Assembly: GCA_963834755.1 (NCBI GenBank)
Contig: CAWICQ010000009.1
Coordinates: 496,001 to 560,000, forward strand
Reading direction: 5' to 3'
DNA length: 64,000 bases
DNA from: Dokdonella_A sp963834755
Lineage (GTDB): Bacteria; Pseudomonadota; Gammaproteobacteria; Xanthomonadales; Rhodanobacteraceae
The notes below the pieces were generated by a model. That model did not search any database and was not told the origin of the DNA. It was given only the letters and a program-made list of their open reading frames with translations. The translations under genes and the position numbers were made by a program. Positions 6,969-16,723 of the stretch are shown in pieces (the stretch's first letter is position 1; each line of letters begins with the position of its first letter).

Positions 6969-7640
6969 TTAGTGTCTCGGTTTCGATCGCTTGCGCCGTC
7001 CAGGCCCGGGCGCATGGGAAAGGTAAGCGACAAATCCGGCGGCGAGTTCAGCCGCCAGTAGATCGGGTGAGAACCCGCGGAAGCTGTGCCATAGCGAGTT
7101 GGTGTCGAGCGCATAGGCTTCGATCGAACACATTGCATTGAGCAGCGCAATGCGAAGCGCGCGTTCGGGCTCCGCTTGGGCGATTTCGTCGCGATGATGC
7201 AGGAGAACCGCGACGACTTCCTCAACGTTCGCCACCATTACCGAGTGTGCCCGGCGGATGAAATCGCGGTCATCCGTCAAATCCAGGTAGCGCGACAGAG
7301 ACCGGATTAGCAACGGATGCCGGTGATACTGTTCGAACAACACTTTCATCAACTGCACCGCCGTCAATTCCAATGTTTGCCTCAGGAGGGCACCTTTGAG
7401 GTGCTGGCGATTGTTCGCGTTGCTTTGTTCCAAGGCGTGCAGAAATGCAGCGCGGATGAGGGCGTCCTTGTCCTGATAGCGGCGGTATACGCTGGCGGGA
7501 GCGACTTTGGCGAGCGCAGCTATCTTCGGCACGGTGGCCGCCTCCAGGCCCGAGTCTGCAATGACGCGAATCGTCGCAGATAGGAGGCGTTGTGCCGTTG
7601 CGCGGCTGCGTTCCTGCTGAGGAGACTTTTCCGAGTTCAT
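6969..7640 (-). CDS. TetR-family transcriptional regulator
   Basis: 223 residues. The N-terminal TetR DNA-binding domain is clear: RATAQRLLSATIRVIADSGL, VPKIAALAKVAPASVYRRYQ and DKDALIRAAFLHALE. The C-terminal ligand domain (VANVEEVVAVLLHHRDEI, LRIALLNAMCSIEAYALDT) is not assignable to a ligand. It is divergent from a CPBP-type membrane protease, with a perfect palindrome in the 55 bases between them, so it most likely represses itself and that gene. The C-terminal tail GRRKRSKPRH is unusually basic. Confidence 0.9.
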   Translation of the reverse strand: MNSEKSPQQERSRATAQRLLSATIRVIADSGLEAATVPKIAALAKVAPASVYRRYQDKDALIRAAFLHALEQSNANNRQHLKGALLRQTLELTAVQLMKVLFEQYHRHPLLIRSLSRYLDLTDDRDFIRRAHSVMVANVEEVVAVLLHHRDEIAQAEPERALRIALLNAMCSIEAYALDTNSLWHSFRGFSPDLLAAELAAGFVAYLSHAPGPGRRKRSKPRH

Positions 7641-7667
7641 GTTGCGAGTCTAGACAATTTCCAGAAA

Positions 7668-7697
7668 ATATGCGAATGTGAAATTACATTCGCATAT
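7668..7697 (+). promoter_or_regulatory. Perfect 12-bp palindrome, probable TetR operator
   Basis: ATATGCGAATGT (7668-7679), a six-base spacer and ACATTCGCATAT (7686-7697) form a perfect inverted repeat in the intergenic region between the divergent TetR and CPBP genes. The right arm overlaps the first possible ATG of the CPBP gene (7696), so bound repressor would cover the translation start region as well as the promoter. Confidence 0.7.
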
Positions 7698-8481
7698 GAG
7701 TATCTACGCCATGCATTTCGCCAGCTTGCTCCAGCACCTCTTCGCGGTCCTGCTTCTTGTGATCGTTCCTATCGTCGAGGTTCGCTACGACCGTCGGCTA
7801 AAGCAGTTCACCAGCTCCCACCGCCGCACTGCGTGGTATCAAATCAACATCATCACGTTGTGTGTTCTTGCTGTCTCGGCGCTCGCGCTGGCATACCCGG
7901 TAAACATTTTCACACTGGCAAACCGCCCGTCGGTGGCATTGTGGCTCGGTGCGCATCCGACCGCTCTCTTCGGCGCGAGCGGAGTGGCTGTGGCATACAC
8001 GATCATCGCACTCGGGCAAGGATTCCAGGTGGCGATGGATCAGGCCTTGCGCATGAGAGTCGCCAAAGCGATGCGCTCGCTCCGATTTGTTCTTCCCGTC
8101 ACGCCGCGCGAACGTCATTGGTGGATTCTGGTCAGCCTTTCGGCTGGGGTGTGCGAGGAGATCCTGTATCGCGGCTTCGTCACCCACTACTTCTCAGGTT
8201 CGCTCAGCGCGACGATTTCACTCGGAACCGTGGGCGCGTGGCTGACGGCCTCCCTGTTCTTCGGCCTCGCGCACGCCTACCAGGGTGTCGCCGGAATCGT
8301 CCGAACCACAGCCGCCGGTTTGATACTCGGTTCCATCGCCATTCTCTCCGGCGGACTTTTGCTCCCCATTGTGTTGCACTTCTTGTTCGACGTGCAGATG
8401 CTGTGGATGTATCGGCCAATGACTGACGAGCCGGACACCGCGGCACAACTGATCAAAGGGTGCGAACCGTCCCTGCTGTGA
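7696..8481 (+). CDS. CPBP-family intramembrane protease/immunity-type protein
   Basis: About 261 residues from the ATG at 7696, or 256 from the ATG at 7711 (MHFASLL); neither has a strong ribosome site, and the first overlaps the operator. There are seven or so hydrophobic segments. The CPBP/ABI (Rce1-like) motifs are present: motif 1 CEEILYRGF (around residue 155), motif 2 FFGLAHAYQG and motif 3 HFLFD. The Glu-Glu and two His residues are the catalytic/metal ligands of the family. Roles range from prenyl-protein processing to bacteriocin self-immunity; the substrate is unknown. Control by the divergent TetR is likely. Confidence 0.85.
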   Translation: MSIYAMHFASLLQHLFAVLLLVIVPIVEVRYDRRLKQFTSSHRRTAWYQINIITLCVLAVSALALAYPVNIFTLANRPSVALWLGAHPTALFGASGVAVAYTIIALGQGFQVAMDQALRMRVAKAMRSLRFVLPVTPRERHWWILVSLSAGVCEEILYRGFVTHYFSGSLSATISLGTVGAWLTASLFFGLAHAYQGVAGIVRTTAAGLILGSIAILSGGLLLPIVLHFLFDVQMLWMYRPMTDEPDTAAQLIKGCEPSLL

Positions 8482-8651
8482 CGCGGCGGTGACCATCGAT
8501 GCATGTCCCCTTCTGGTCGATAGCGGACGGCCAGGTCGACGAGTCATTCCGACCAATGGAATTGGCTTCGCTGCGCATGCGCTCGTGAACGTCGAACGAG
8601 CGATCCTGCGAAGTATCCGCGCCCCTGAGCGGGCCGGACCAGCGCCGTCCG

Positions 8652-8689
8652 ACTGGGATTGGAACCCAGATAAACGGAGTCAGAGTCCG
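8652..8689 (-). pseudogene. tRNA-Gln gene fragment (anticodon arm to T arm)
   Basis: Thirty-eight bases align with 13465-13502 of the intact tRNA-Gln gene with three differences, including a 22-base exact match (8668-8689 = 13481-13502). Two of the differences are compensatory in the T stem (CTGGG/CCCAG instead of CTAGG/CCTAG), so the fragment derives from a different tRNA-Gln gene. The T-loop purine is lost and the acceptor stem is absent, so it is not functional. It lies in the gene-free stretch 8482-9054. Confidence 0.7.
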
Positions 8690-8703
8690 AAGATTGCAGG
8701 CCG

Positions 8704-8810
8704 ACCGTCATTTCGCATCGCTCGCCCTAACGCAAGCGTCTCTTAGCCCGCACAAACCAGAAACATTCCAGCGCCAGCTTTCGGACTCGGAGCCGTAAGA
8801 ACCGGAGCGC
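8704..8810 (+). repeat. Composite intergenic repeat, copy 3
   Basis: This copy begins with GTCATTTC (8707-8714), contains AGCCCGCACAAACCAGAAAC (8745-8764, identical to 41-60) and ends in GCTTTCGGACTCGGAGCCGT. Part of the second motif (TGGTCGATAGCGGAC) occurs separately at 8514-8528. Apart from these repeats and the tRNA fragment, the stretch 8482-9054 shows no feature. Confidence 0.55.
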
Positions 8811-9054
8811 GCACGTCGAGATGCGCGCGTGGCAGATCCAGGAAGAGGCGATGCGAAAGCTGCGCAAGCTCGCCAACGTCTGCCCCCGTCATCCGTGATC
8901 CTCCGAAAAAGACTCCTGAGTATGAGCGTCGACCGGGTCGACGCGTGACGTTTTTGCAATTCCGCTCACCCTAGGAGGAAGCCAAGCAAGTGGGTGGTGG
9001 ATGGCGCACGCCGGCAGCGTCATGGCTCGTTGTCACGCAGATTCGGGGGATCCA

Positions 9055-12000
9055 ATGGCCATCGCATCAGCACAATCGAGGTACACGGTCACCGGTGCTT
9101 TCCTGCGCGATCTCGGCTCGACCGCGCTGAAAGTCGTCCTCGCGGCGTCTCTTTGCCTCATCGGCCCGATGCCGTGGGCCGCCAGCGCGGACAGAGGTTC
9201 CGGCGCTATGGTGCGATTGGAGGGGCATCTCGTTCCCGCCCTGACGCGTTCGCAGAAAAGCACCGGTGTCGCCACATCCGCCGATGCTCAAGGCGCTTCG
9301 CCGATGATGTTGACCGTCGTGCTGAACCGCGACGACGAAGCCGGCTTCCAGCAATATCTAAGCGACGTCTATAACCCGGCATCGCCGGCATTCCGGCACT
9401 TCCTCGCGCCGAGCGAGATTGCGGCGCGATTCGGCCCGTCGCAGCAAGCCTACGACGCCGTGCTGGCGTATCTGAATTCCGCGAATCTCGAACTCAGTGT
9501 GGGCTCTGCGAATCGCCTGACACTCGTCGTCCAGGGCGCGCGAAGCAACGTCGAGCAGGCCTTCTCGCTCCACATCGACGACTATGATCTCCAAGGCGTT
9601 CGCTTCTTCGCGAACGATGTCGATCCCGCGCTGCCCAGCGATCTTGCCCCGCACGTGCAAGCGGTGTCGGGGCTTTCGAACCTTGCGATACCGGTTTCCT
9701 TGAAGAAGAAATACCCGGATCTCTGGGCGGCGTTTTGCGGATTTCCCGGAACTTCCGTCGCTGTAGGCGGCATTGCAGGCGGGATCGGCGCGCTGCTCGG
9801 CTTCACCGGAGGCATCGGTATCGCGATCGCCGCCGTCGCGGCGCTGGTCTGGGGCATCGAGTGCTACATCGACACCACGAACTGGAAGGCCGCCTGGGCG
9901 CAATACAACTCCCTGATGAAGTCTTTGTCGCAGCAAGCGGATCTGAATATGACGGAAACGCCCCGCAAGGCTTCGTGAGGGCCGATGGGACCGGCCAGAC
10001 CGTCGGACTTCTCGAATTCGACACATTCGATATCAACGACGTCAACGATTACCTGGCTTACATCGGCGAGTCTCCGACGCGCATCGACAATCTCAGCCAG
10101 GTGCATGTCGGCGGCGGAGCGGTGGCGGGCGCGGATCAGGACGAAGTGCTGCTCGACATCGACACGGTCATGAGCATCGCGCCCGGAGCGCAGGTCGTCG
10201 TGTATGACGCCCCGTTCAACGGTCAGGCAGCCAGCTACGCCGCCGTGTTCAACGCGATGATCAACGACGGCGTGAGCATCATCAGCAACAGCTGGGCGTC
10301 GTGCGAGGATCAGATGTCGCTGGCTGACGTGCAGGGCATCGATTCGGTTTTGCAGACCGCCGCGGCCGCCGGAATCGGAGTCTTCAACGGAGCGGGTGAC
10401 AGCGGAAGCACGTGTTTGGACGGCACGCCGAACACGATCACCGTCCCCGCCGACTCACCGAACGCCACCGCAGTCGGAGGCACGACCCTGATCCAGGGGC
10501 CCGCTTTCACGTACGCGGCCGAAACCTGGTGGAACGGTTCCTCCGCGAACCCGCCGACGGGACAGGGCGGCTTCGGAGTCAGTCGGTTCTTTGCGCGACC
10601 GGCGTATCAGAACGCGCTGAACGTTTCGCCGATGCGATCGATCCCCGACGTCGCGATCGACGCGGATCCTGCCACGGGCATGGTGATCTGCCAGGCCAGC
10701 GACGGCGGTTGTCCGACCGGCAGCCTCTATGGTGGAACCAGCCTCGCGGCGCCCGAGTTCGCCGCGTACGCCGCATTGCTCAACGATGCGAACACGCGAA
10801 ATCTCGGCGCAGTCAATCCGCAGTTCTATCCGTTCGCGAATCAGGATGCCTTCCACAGCGCGAGCTCGATGGGCTCGGACTTTGCGCACGTCGGCCTCGG
10901 CTCGCCGAACGTCAACGTGCTGCGCCGAATGCTCGCCGGGGAATCTGCCGGCGTACCCGATGCCGCGTTGTCGGTAGTGAATCCACTGGCTCCCGCTGCA
11001 TCGTTGTTCACGGCGACAGCCGACCCGAACAATGCGAATGTCGCGGCCGACGGCGTAACGCCGGGCGGCGTGCTCGTGCTGCTTGTCGATGCCGAGGGGA
11101 ACAGCGTGAGCGGGAAGACTGTCACGCTGGCGGCAAATCCCGGCAGCCATGCGGTCATCACGCCGGCGAGCGGCGTTTCCAACGTCAGCAACGGTGCCGT
11201 GGTATTCACCGTAACCGACCTGACACCGGAGCCTTTGACGTTCACGGCAACCGATGTGACGGACGGCATCGTGCTGCAGGCGACCGCGGGCGTCGCGTTC
11301 GTGACACCGCCGGCCGCAAGCGCCGGCATCAGCGCGTTTCCGACCACGGTGACGGCAGACGGCATCAGCACGACGACGATCACGGTGTTCTTGGAAGACG
11401 GGCTTGGCAGACCGACGCCGGGCAAGGAGATCACGATCGATCAGGGAGACACGCGCTCCATAGTGGTCGGACCCGTTCCTCCGGTCACCGATGCGAGCGG
11501 ACAGATCCAGTTCACGGCGACCGACCAAGTCAACGAAGTCGTCACCTTTACGGCCGTGGACGTGACGGATGGCGATCTGGCAGTTCCGGGGTCGGCTGTC
11601 GTGACGTTCACCAACTCCACCGGCGCATCGTGCGTCGTGCTGCCCGGCAAGGAATCGGGCTTTACGCTCGACCCGTTCGCCAACGGGTTTCTCGCGCAAA
11701 ACTTCTTCTTCGGCAACGTCAACTGGGGCGGATGCCCCGGCGCATCGAACCCGGCTTTCGAACCCTCGGGATCAGTGCTCGTCACCGACTTCCGTAGCGG
11801 CGATCTGTTCCGGCTCAGTAGCGGCGGCGGCACGGCCTCCTCACCGATCGCCAATCTCAATCCCACGGCCGGACAACCAACGTTCGGCACAGACGGCAGC
11901 CTTTACATCACCCATGGCGCCACGACCGGCGGCTTCACGACCGGTGACATCGTGCAGATCGATCCGAATACGGGCGCGGTCCTGCGCACGGTCGCCTCGA

Positions 12001-13196
12001 ACCTGACATGCCCGGCTGGGCTGACGGTTGACCCGCTGAGCGGCGACTTGTTTTTCGACGACGAATGCAGCGGCGGAGGCTCCGACAATGCATCGGTGTT
12101 CCGCGTCATCGATCCTGCCAACACCGATCCCGACAACCCGACGACTGTCGTCGTCTACGCGACCCTGCCTGCGACGCCGAACGGCGCGATGGCGTTTTCG
12201 CCGGACGGCACCTTGTACGTTGTGAGCGGCTACTTCAATCCGCCCGCGCCGGTGTACGCGATCTCCGGCACGAACATGCCGCAGCCGCCGACGGTTACGC
12301 CGGTGCCTAACCTGACTTCGAATTTCTGGATCAATGTCGGCGCGGTGAATCCCGACGGATCGGCGAAGTCGCTGATCGCACTCGGCGGAACCGATCTCCT
12401 TACGTTGCAGGTAGTCGATCTCACGACCAATCCGTACACGTACACGTCCATCGCTCACGGCATCGGCTCGGGCGTCATCGGACCCGACGGGTGCCTCTAT
12501 TCGAGCGGCGGCGACACGATCTACAAGATCGCGCCGGAAACCGGCTCCTGCGAATTCAGTGCGACGAACCCATCCCCCACGATTTCACTGACGCCTTCGA
12601 GCGTCTCGCCGAATCCAACACAAGGCGGCGCTCTCACCATGACCGCGACACTGCAGAACGCAAGCGCGCCGGCGGGAACTCCAGTGTATTTCCAGATCAG
12701 CGGAGCGAATGCGCAGTCGGGCATGGCGCCCATGGATGCGAACGGGCAGGCAAGTCTGACCTATACCGGCACGTACGCCGGAAGCGACACCATTACAGCG
12801 ATGGTGGCGGCTGGCGGTGCGACCCTGACGTCGTTTCCGGCCAGCGTTAGCTGGGACGACGGCCTGCACTCGACCTTCCTGAGCCTGGCGAACAGCCCGA
12901 CGGGCGCCGATGTCGGCAAGCCGTTGCCGCTTGCCGCGAGCCTGACCGATATCTCCGTCAGTCCCTACGCGCCGATCGCGAATGCGACCATCCAGTTCTC
13001 GGTCGACGGTGAGTCCTGCAGCGCCGTGACGGGAGCGAGCGGTGCCGCGACGTGCAGCGTGACCCTGCAGACCGTGGGCGCCTTCACACTGACCGCCAGC
13101 TACGCCGGCTCCGCGCAGTACCTGCCGGCCACTGCTTCGGAAGTCGTGTACTCGCTGGATCTAATCTTCGCGGACGGTTTTGAGCTTGCCAATTGA
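9055..13196 (+). pseudogene. Secreted S53 (sedolisin/kumamolisin) protease with Ig-like and propeller regions, one frameshift
   Basis: The first frame (ATG at 9055 with GGGGG upstream; ATG at 9001 also possible) gives a signal peptide and the pro-kumamolisin domain (MLTVVLNRDDEAGFQQYLSD, HFLAPSEIAARFGPS, HVQAVSGLSNLAIPV). It ends at 9978. The catalytic domain follows in another frame from NAPQGFVRADGTGQTVGLLE. One base missing near 9947-9950 (DLN-YDGNAPQGF) would join them. Catalytic residues are intact: Glu at 10143 and Asp at 10155 (DEVLLDID), oxyanion Asp in NGAGDSGS, and Ser at 10740 in GGTSLAAP. Downstream come two Big_1/invasin-type Ig domains (about 10990-11620), a propeller-like region (to about 12560), two more Ig-like domains and the tail LIFADGFELAN. 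Sedolisins are acid serine-carboxyl peptidases; this one should be exported. Confidence 0.85.
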
Positions 13197-13225
13197 GCGG
13201 GTACCTAGCCCTGTCCCGCAAGTGG

Positions 13226-13256
13226 GCGAGGTGGCGGCGTAACGCTGCTACCTCGC
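13226..13256 (+). terminator. Hairpin after the S53 gene
   Basis: GCGAGGT (13226-13232) pairs with ACCTCGC (13250-13256), and the inner GGCGGC/GCTGCT also pairs with two G-U wobbles around a five-base loop. It lies 30 bases after the stop. There is no clear T-run, so termination is only likely, not certain. Confidence 0.4.
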
Positions 13257-13389
13257 GGCGTCCTTCCCAAGGGAACAGGTTGTACGTGCGGCTCGCCGCC
13301 GCGTTGTCACGCTTGAGTCAAGCATGGCCTTACCCGACTGTACCCTCAGGTCATGCGGGCTGCAATGCGCTCGGCTGGGATGGGTCACA

Positions 13390-13411
13390 AAACCCCGCAT
13401 TACGCGGGGTT
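13390..13411 (-). terminator. Rho-independent terminator of the tRNA-Gln transcript
   Basis: AACCCCGC-ATTA-GCGGGGTT forms a perfect stem. On the minus strand it is followed by a short T-run (TTTTG). It lies about 45 bases downstream of the tRNA-Gln 3' end, in the correct orientation to end the rplM-rpsI-tRNA transcript. Confidence 0.65.
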
Positions 13412-13454
13412 AGGTGTTTCGTGAGACGTGCTGGGAACCGCTGGAACTACATAT

Positions 13455-13528
13455 TGGCTGGGGGACTAGGATTCGAACCTAGATAAACGGAGTCAGAGTC
13501 CGTTGTCCTACCATTAGACGATCCCCCA
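13455..13528 (-). tRNA. tRNA-Gln (anticodon CUG)
   Basis: On the minus strand the acceptor TGGGGGA pairs with TCCCCCA, G is the discriminator and CCA is encoded. The anticodon arm is ACGGA-CTCTGAC-TCCGT, giving anticodon CTG (reads CAG) with U33 in place. The T arm is CTAGG-TTCGAAT-CCTAG. The unusual U1-A72 pair is typical of bacterial tRNA-Gln. It lies 17 bases downstream of rpsI, so it may be processed from the ribosomal-protein transcript. Confidence 0.95.
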
Positions 13529-13545
13529 ACAGCGGGGTCGGCGCA

Positions 13546-13938
13546 TCAGCGCTTCGAATACTGCGTCGCGCGGCGGGCCTTGTGCAGGCCGACTTTCTTG
13601 CGCTCGACTTCGCGCGCGTCGCGGGTCATGAAACCGGCCTTGCGCAGCGGCGACTTCAGCGTTTCGTCGTACTCGACCAGCGCGCGGGCGATGCCGAGGC
13701 GGATCGCGCCGGCCTGGCCGGTCATGCCGCCGCCTTCGACCGTGACCAGAACATCGAACTTGTCCGTATTCTGGGTGAGCTCGAGCGGCTGGCGCACGAT
13801 CATGCGCGAGGTTTCGCGACCGAAGAACTGGTCGAGCGGCTTGCCGTTGACCACGATGCTGCCGCTGCCCTTGCGCAGGAACACGCGGGCCGCGGAGGAC
13901 TTGCGACGGCCGGTGCCGTAATTTTGCTGAGTCGCCAT
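13546..13938 (-). CDS. rpsI: 30S ribosomal protein S9
   Basis: 130 residues, the normal length. It begins with YGTGRRKSSAARVFLRKGSG and ends with the conserved basic tail EVERKKVGLHKARRATQYSKR (R as the terminal residue), which reaches the ribosomal P site. The central VEGGGMTGQAGAIRLGIARAL is diagnostic. It lies 69 bases downstream of rplM in the universal rplM-rpsI operon. The L13 protein likely controls the pair by translational feedback, as known in E. coli; I did not identify the site here. Confidence 0.98.
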   Translation of the reverse strand: MATQQNYGTGRRKSSAARVFLRKGSGSIVVNGKPLDQFFGRETSRMIVRQPLELTQNTDKFDVLVTVEGGGMTGQAGAIRLGIARALVEYDETLKSPLRKAGFMTRDAREVERKKVGLHKARRATQYSKR

Positions 13939-14007
13939 GATTCGTCTTGTCTGCTTCTGTCGAAAGTTCGGTCCGGCCGATGCCGGACGTCTGCGAGGGA
14001 CTCGCGT

Positions 14008-14436
<429 letters not shown>

Positions 14437-14547
14437 GTCCGGAAACTCCACGACGCCTACCCGGAACGGGCGGCGGAAAAGAAGGCGCGGGAGGATAGCG
14501 GATGAAGGCGCCAGTGGCAACCCGGCGGGCGGCCGAATCCCGCGCGG

Positions 14548-15868
14548 ATGCTAGCATCCGGGCATGTCAGCCCGGTCGCTGGACCCCGCCGCAGAGAGCC
14601 GTTTCGGGCCCGATCCGACACCTGTCGGGACGGCGGTCCGAACGCGCCGGCAACCGGTCCGGCGGACCAGCGCCTCCTCGAGCTCGCCGACCAGTGCGTC
14701 ATGTGCGGGCTCTGCCTGCCGCACTGCCCGACCTATCGGATCAGCCTGGACGAAGCGGAATCGCCACGCGGGCGGATCGCGTTGGCGCGGTCGATCGCGG
14801 GCGGTCGCCTGTCGCCGAGCCCGACCGCTCTCGCCCACCTCGATCAATGCCTGGCTTGCCTGTCCTGCCAGAAGGTCTGCCCGTCCGAAGTGCAGTACGA
14901 AGAGATCATCACGTTGTCCCGCGCAACGTTGGCCACGCAGCGAGCGCCACCGGATACCGTCAGCCGTTGGCTCACGCAGCCACAACGCCTGACCACGCTG
15001 GCCCGGATCGGCGCGTTTGTTCGCGCGTCGCGATGGGTGCCGCGCCTTGCACGTGCGCTGCCGCGCGGCTCTCGCTGGCGTGCGCTCGGCGAGCGGATTC
15101 CTGATCTGCCGATCGCTGCGCCGTTTGTCCGCCCAACCCGATCGCCGTGGCACGATCGCGGACGCGTGACGTTATTCCGCGGCTGTGTCGCGAGTGTCTA
15201 CGATCGCGACACGCACGCTGCGGCGCGGCTTCTTCTCGAAGCGCTCGGCTACGAGGTTTGCGTTCCTGAAGGCACGCCCTGTTGCGGCGCGTTGGCCCGG
15301 CACGCAGGTGACGCGGATGCTGCCGATCGGCAGAGCAGCGCCGCGCGCGCCGCATTGGCAGCGGCCGCTGGCGAAACCGCATTGGTCAGCGCGAGCGGCT
15401 GCTTCGGCGACCTGCGCGATCACGCATCGAATGCGACCGGGCCCGAGATCGCCGACATCCACGCCTTCATCGCGCGCGACGAGCGCATTTCGCAATTGCG
15501 ATTTCGCCCGCTCGCCGCACGCGCGGCCTTGCATCTGCCGTGCACGCAGGTGAATGTCGTCGGCGAGATCGCGGCCGATTCGCTCATTGCTCGCGCGCAT
15601 TCCCGCGCTGACCGTGCTCGATGTGCCCGAGCAGCCGCGCTGCTGCGGCGCAGCGGGTGCGTACGCAATCGAACATCCCGAAATCGCCGATCGGCTTCGT
15701 GCCGAAAAACTCGACCAGGTCGAAACGCAAGGACCCGATCTGTTGCTGACCACCAACATCGGCTGCCGAATTCATCTGGGAAATGGCTTCCGCGACCGCA
15801 AGACCGCTGTGCCCATGTTGCATCCGCTGGCGTTGCTCGCGCGACAGCTGGACAATGATCGGCCATGA
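14548..15868 (+). CDS. Fe-S oxidoreductase (GlcF-like), one frameshift
   Basis: The N-terminus has two 4Fe-4S motifs, CVMCGLCLPHC and CLACLSCQKVC, followed by ESPRGRIALARSI, then two CCG-type domains (VPEGTPCCGALA and, after the break, PEQPRCCGAAGAY). This is the architecture of GlcF, the iron-sulfur subunit of glycolate oxidase and related (Fe-S)-binding subunits. The frame is lost in a CGCGCGC run at 15592-15599, where one extra base separates DSLIAR from IPALTVLDVPEQ. With that corrected the protein is about 440 residues. The stop overlaps the coq7 start (ATGA at 15865), so the two are coupled. The start is uncertain: ATG 14548 lies inside a palindrome, and ATG 14564 is in another frame. 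Confidence 0.75.
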
Positions 15869-16509
15869 CGCAACGCACACTCTCACGCCTGGACCAGGCG
15901 CTCGTCGAAATCGAGCGCGCGCTCGGCACCATTTTCGACCCGGCGCCGGTCGCGCTGCGTCCGTCGCCGGCGGACGGCATCGCCGATGCGCCGCTCGAAC
16001 CCGAAGCGCGCCGCCATGCAGCCGGTTTGATGCGCGTCAACCACGTCGGCGAGGTCTGCGCGCAGGCGCTTTATTTCGGCCAAGCCGCGGTCGCACACGA
16101 CCAGGCGCAACGCGCGCGCATGCTCGAGGCTGCGAGCGAAGAAACCGATCACCTGGCCTGGTGCGGCGAACGGTTGCGCGAGCTCAATAGCCGGCCGAGC
16201 CTTCTGAATCCGCTCTGGTATGCCGGTTCGTATGCGATCGGCGCCGTCGCCGGTTTGGTCAGCGACCGGCTGAGTCTCGGCTTCGTCGTCGAGACCGAAC
16301 GTCAGGTCGAAGCGCATCTCGGCGAGCATCTGCAACGCTTGCCGGAATCCGACCAGCGCAGCCGCGCGATCGTCGGCGCGATGAAGGACGACGAAGCGCG
16401 CCACGCGGACCGCGCGCTGGCGGCGGGCGCGGAAACGTTGCCCGACCCGGTGCCAGCGTTGATGCGGTTCGCAAGCAATGTGATGAAGGCGGTTGCGTAT
16501 CGGATTTGA
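15865..16509 (+). CDS. coq7: Demethoxyubiquinone hydroxylase (Coq7)
   Basis: 214 residues. Di-iron carboxylate ligands are visible in RVNHVGEVCAQALYFGQA, ASEETDHLAWC, GFVVETERQVEAHLGEHL and MKDDEARHAD, the E..ExxH / E..ExxH pattern of the family. It performs the last ring hydroxylation of ubiquinone synthesis (2-polyprenyl-3-methyl-6-methoxy-1,4-benzoquinone monooxygenase), at the inner face of the membrane. Its start overlaps the stop of the Fe-S oxidoreductase. Coq7-type enzymes replace UbiF in many Xanthomonadales. Confidence 0.95.
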   Translation: MTQRTLSRLDQALVEIERALGTIFDPAPVALRPSPADGIADAPLEPEARRHAAGLMRVNHVGEVCAQALYFGQAAVAHDQAQRARMLEAASEETDHLAWCGERLRELNSRPSLLNPLWYAGSYAIGAVAGLVSDRLSLGFVVETERQVEAHLGEHLQRLPESDQRSRAIVGAMKDDEARHADRALAAGAETLPDPVPALMRFASNVMKAVAYRI

Positions 16510-16608
16510 GTGCGTCGCGTGGCTGAGTGCGTCGCGTGCCCATGAGAGGTCGCGGCCCGAAGGAATTCCCCACACATTGTCGGGAGATGTGAACAGCGTC
16601 GCGTCGGC

Positions 16609-16628
16609 ATTCCCGCGAAGGCGGGAAT
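16609..16628. repeat. REP-like palindrome
   Basis: ATTCCCGC-GAAG-GCGGGAAT is a perfect 8-bp stem with a tetraloop in the gap between coq7 and speD (16510-16723). This is a common proteobacterial intergenic repeat form. It may act as a terminator for these two convergent genes; nothing else is seen in the gap. Confidence 0.5.
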
Positions 16629-16723
16629 CCAGCTCATTCGCCGCGAACGGCGATGTTGGATCTCCACCGTCGCGGAAGGCGGAGCGTCACGACACCCACT
16701 TGAAATGAATTTGAGCGCGAGCC

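Noticed and set aside
8652..8689. A second functional tRNA gene
   Set aside because: Only the anticodon and T arms are present, the T-loop purine is changed and there is no acceptor stem.
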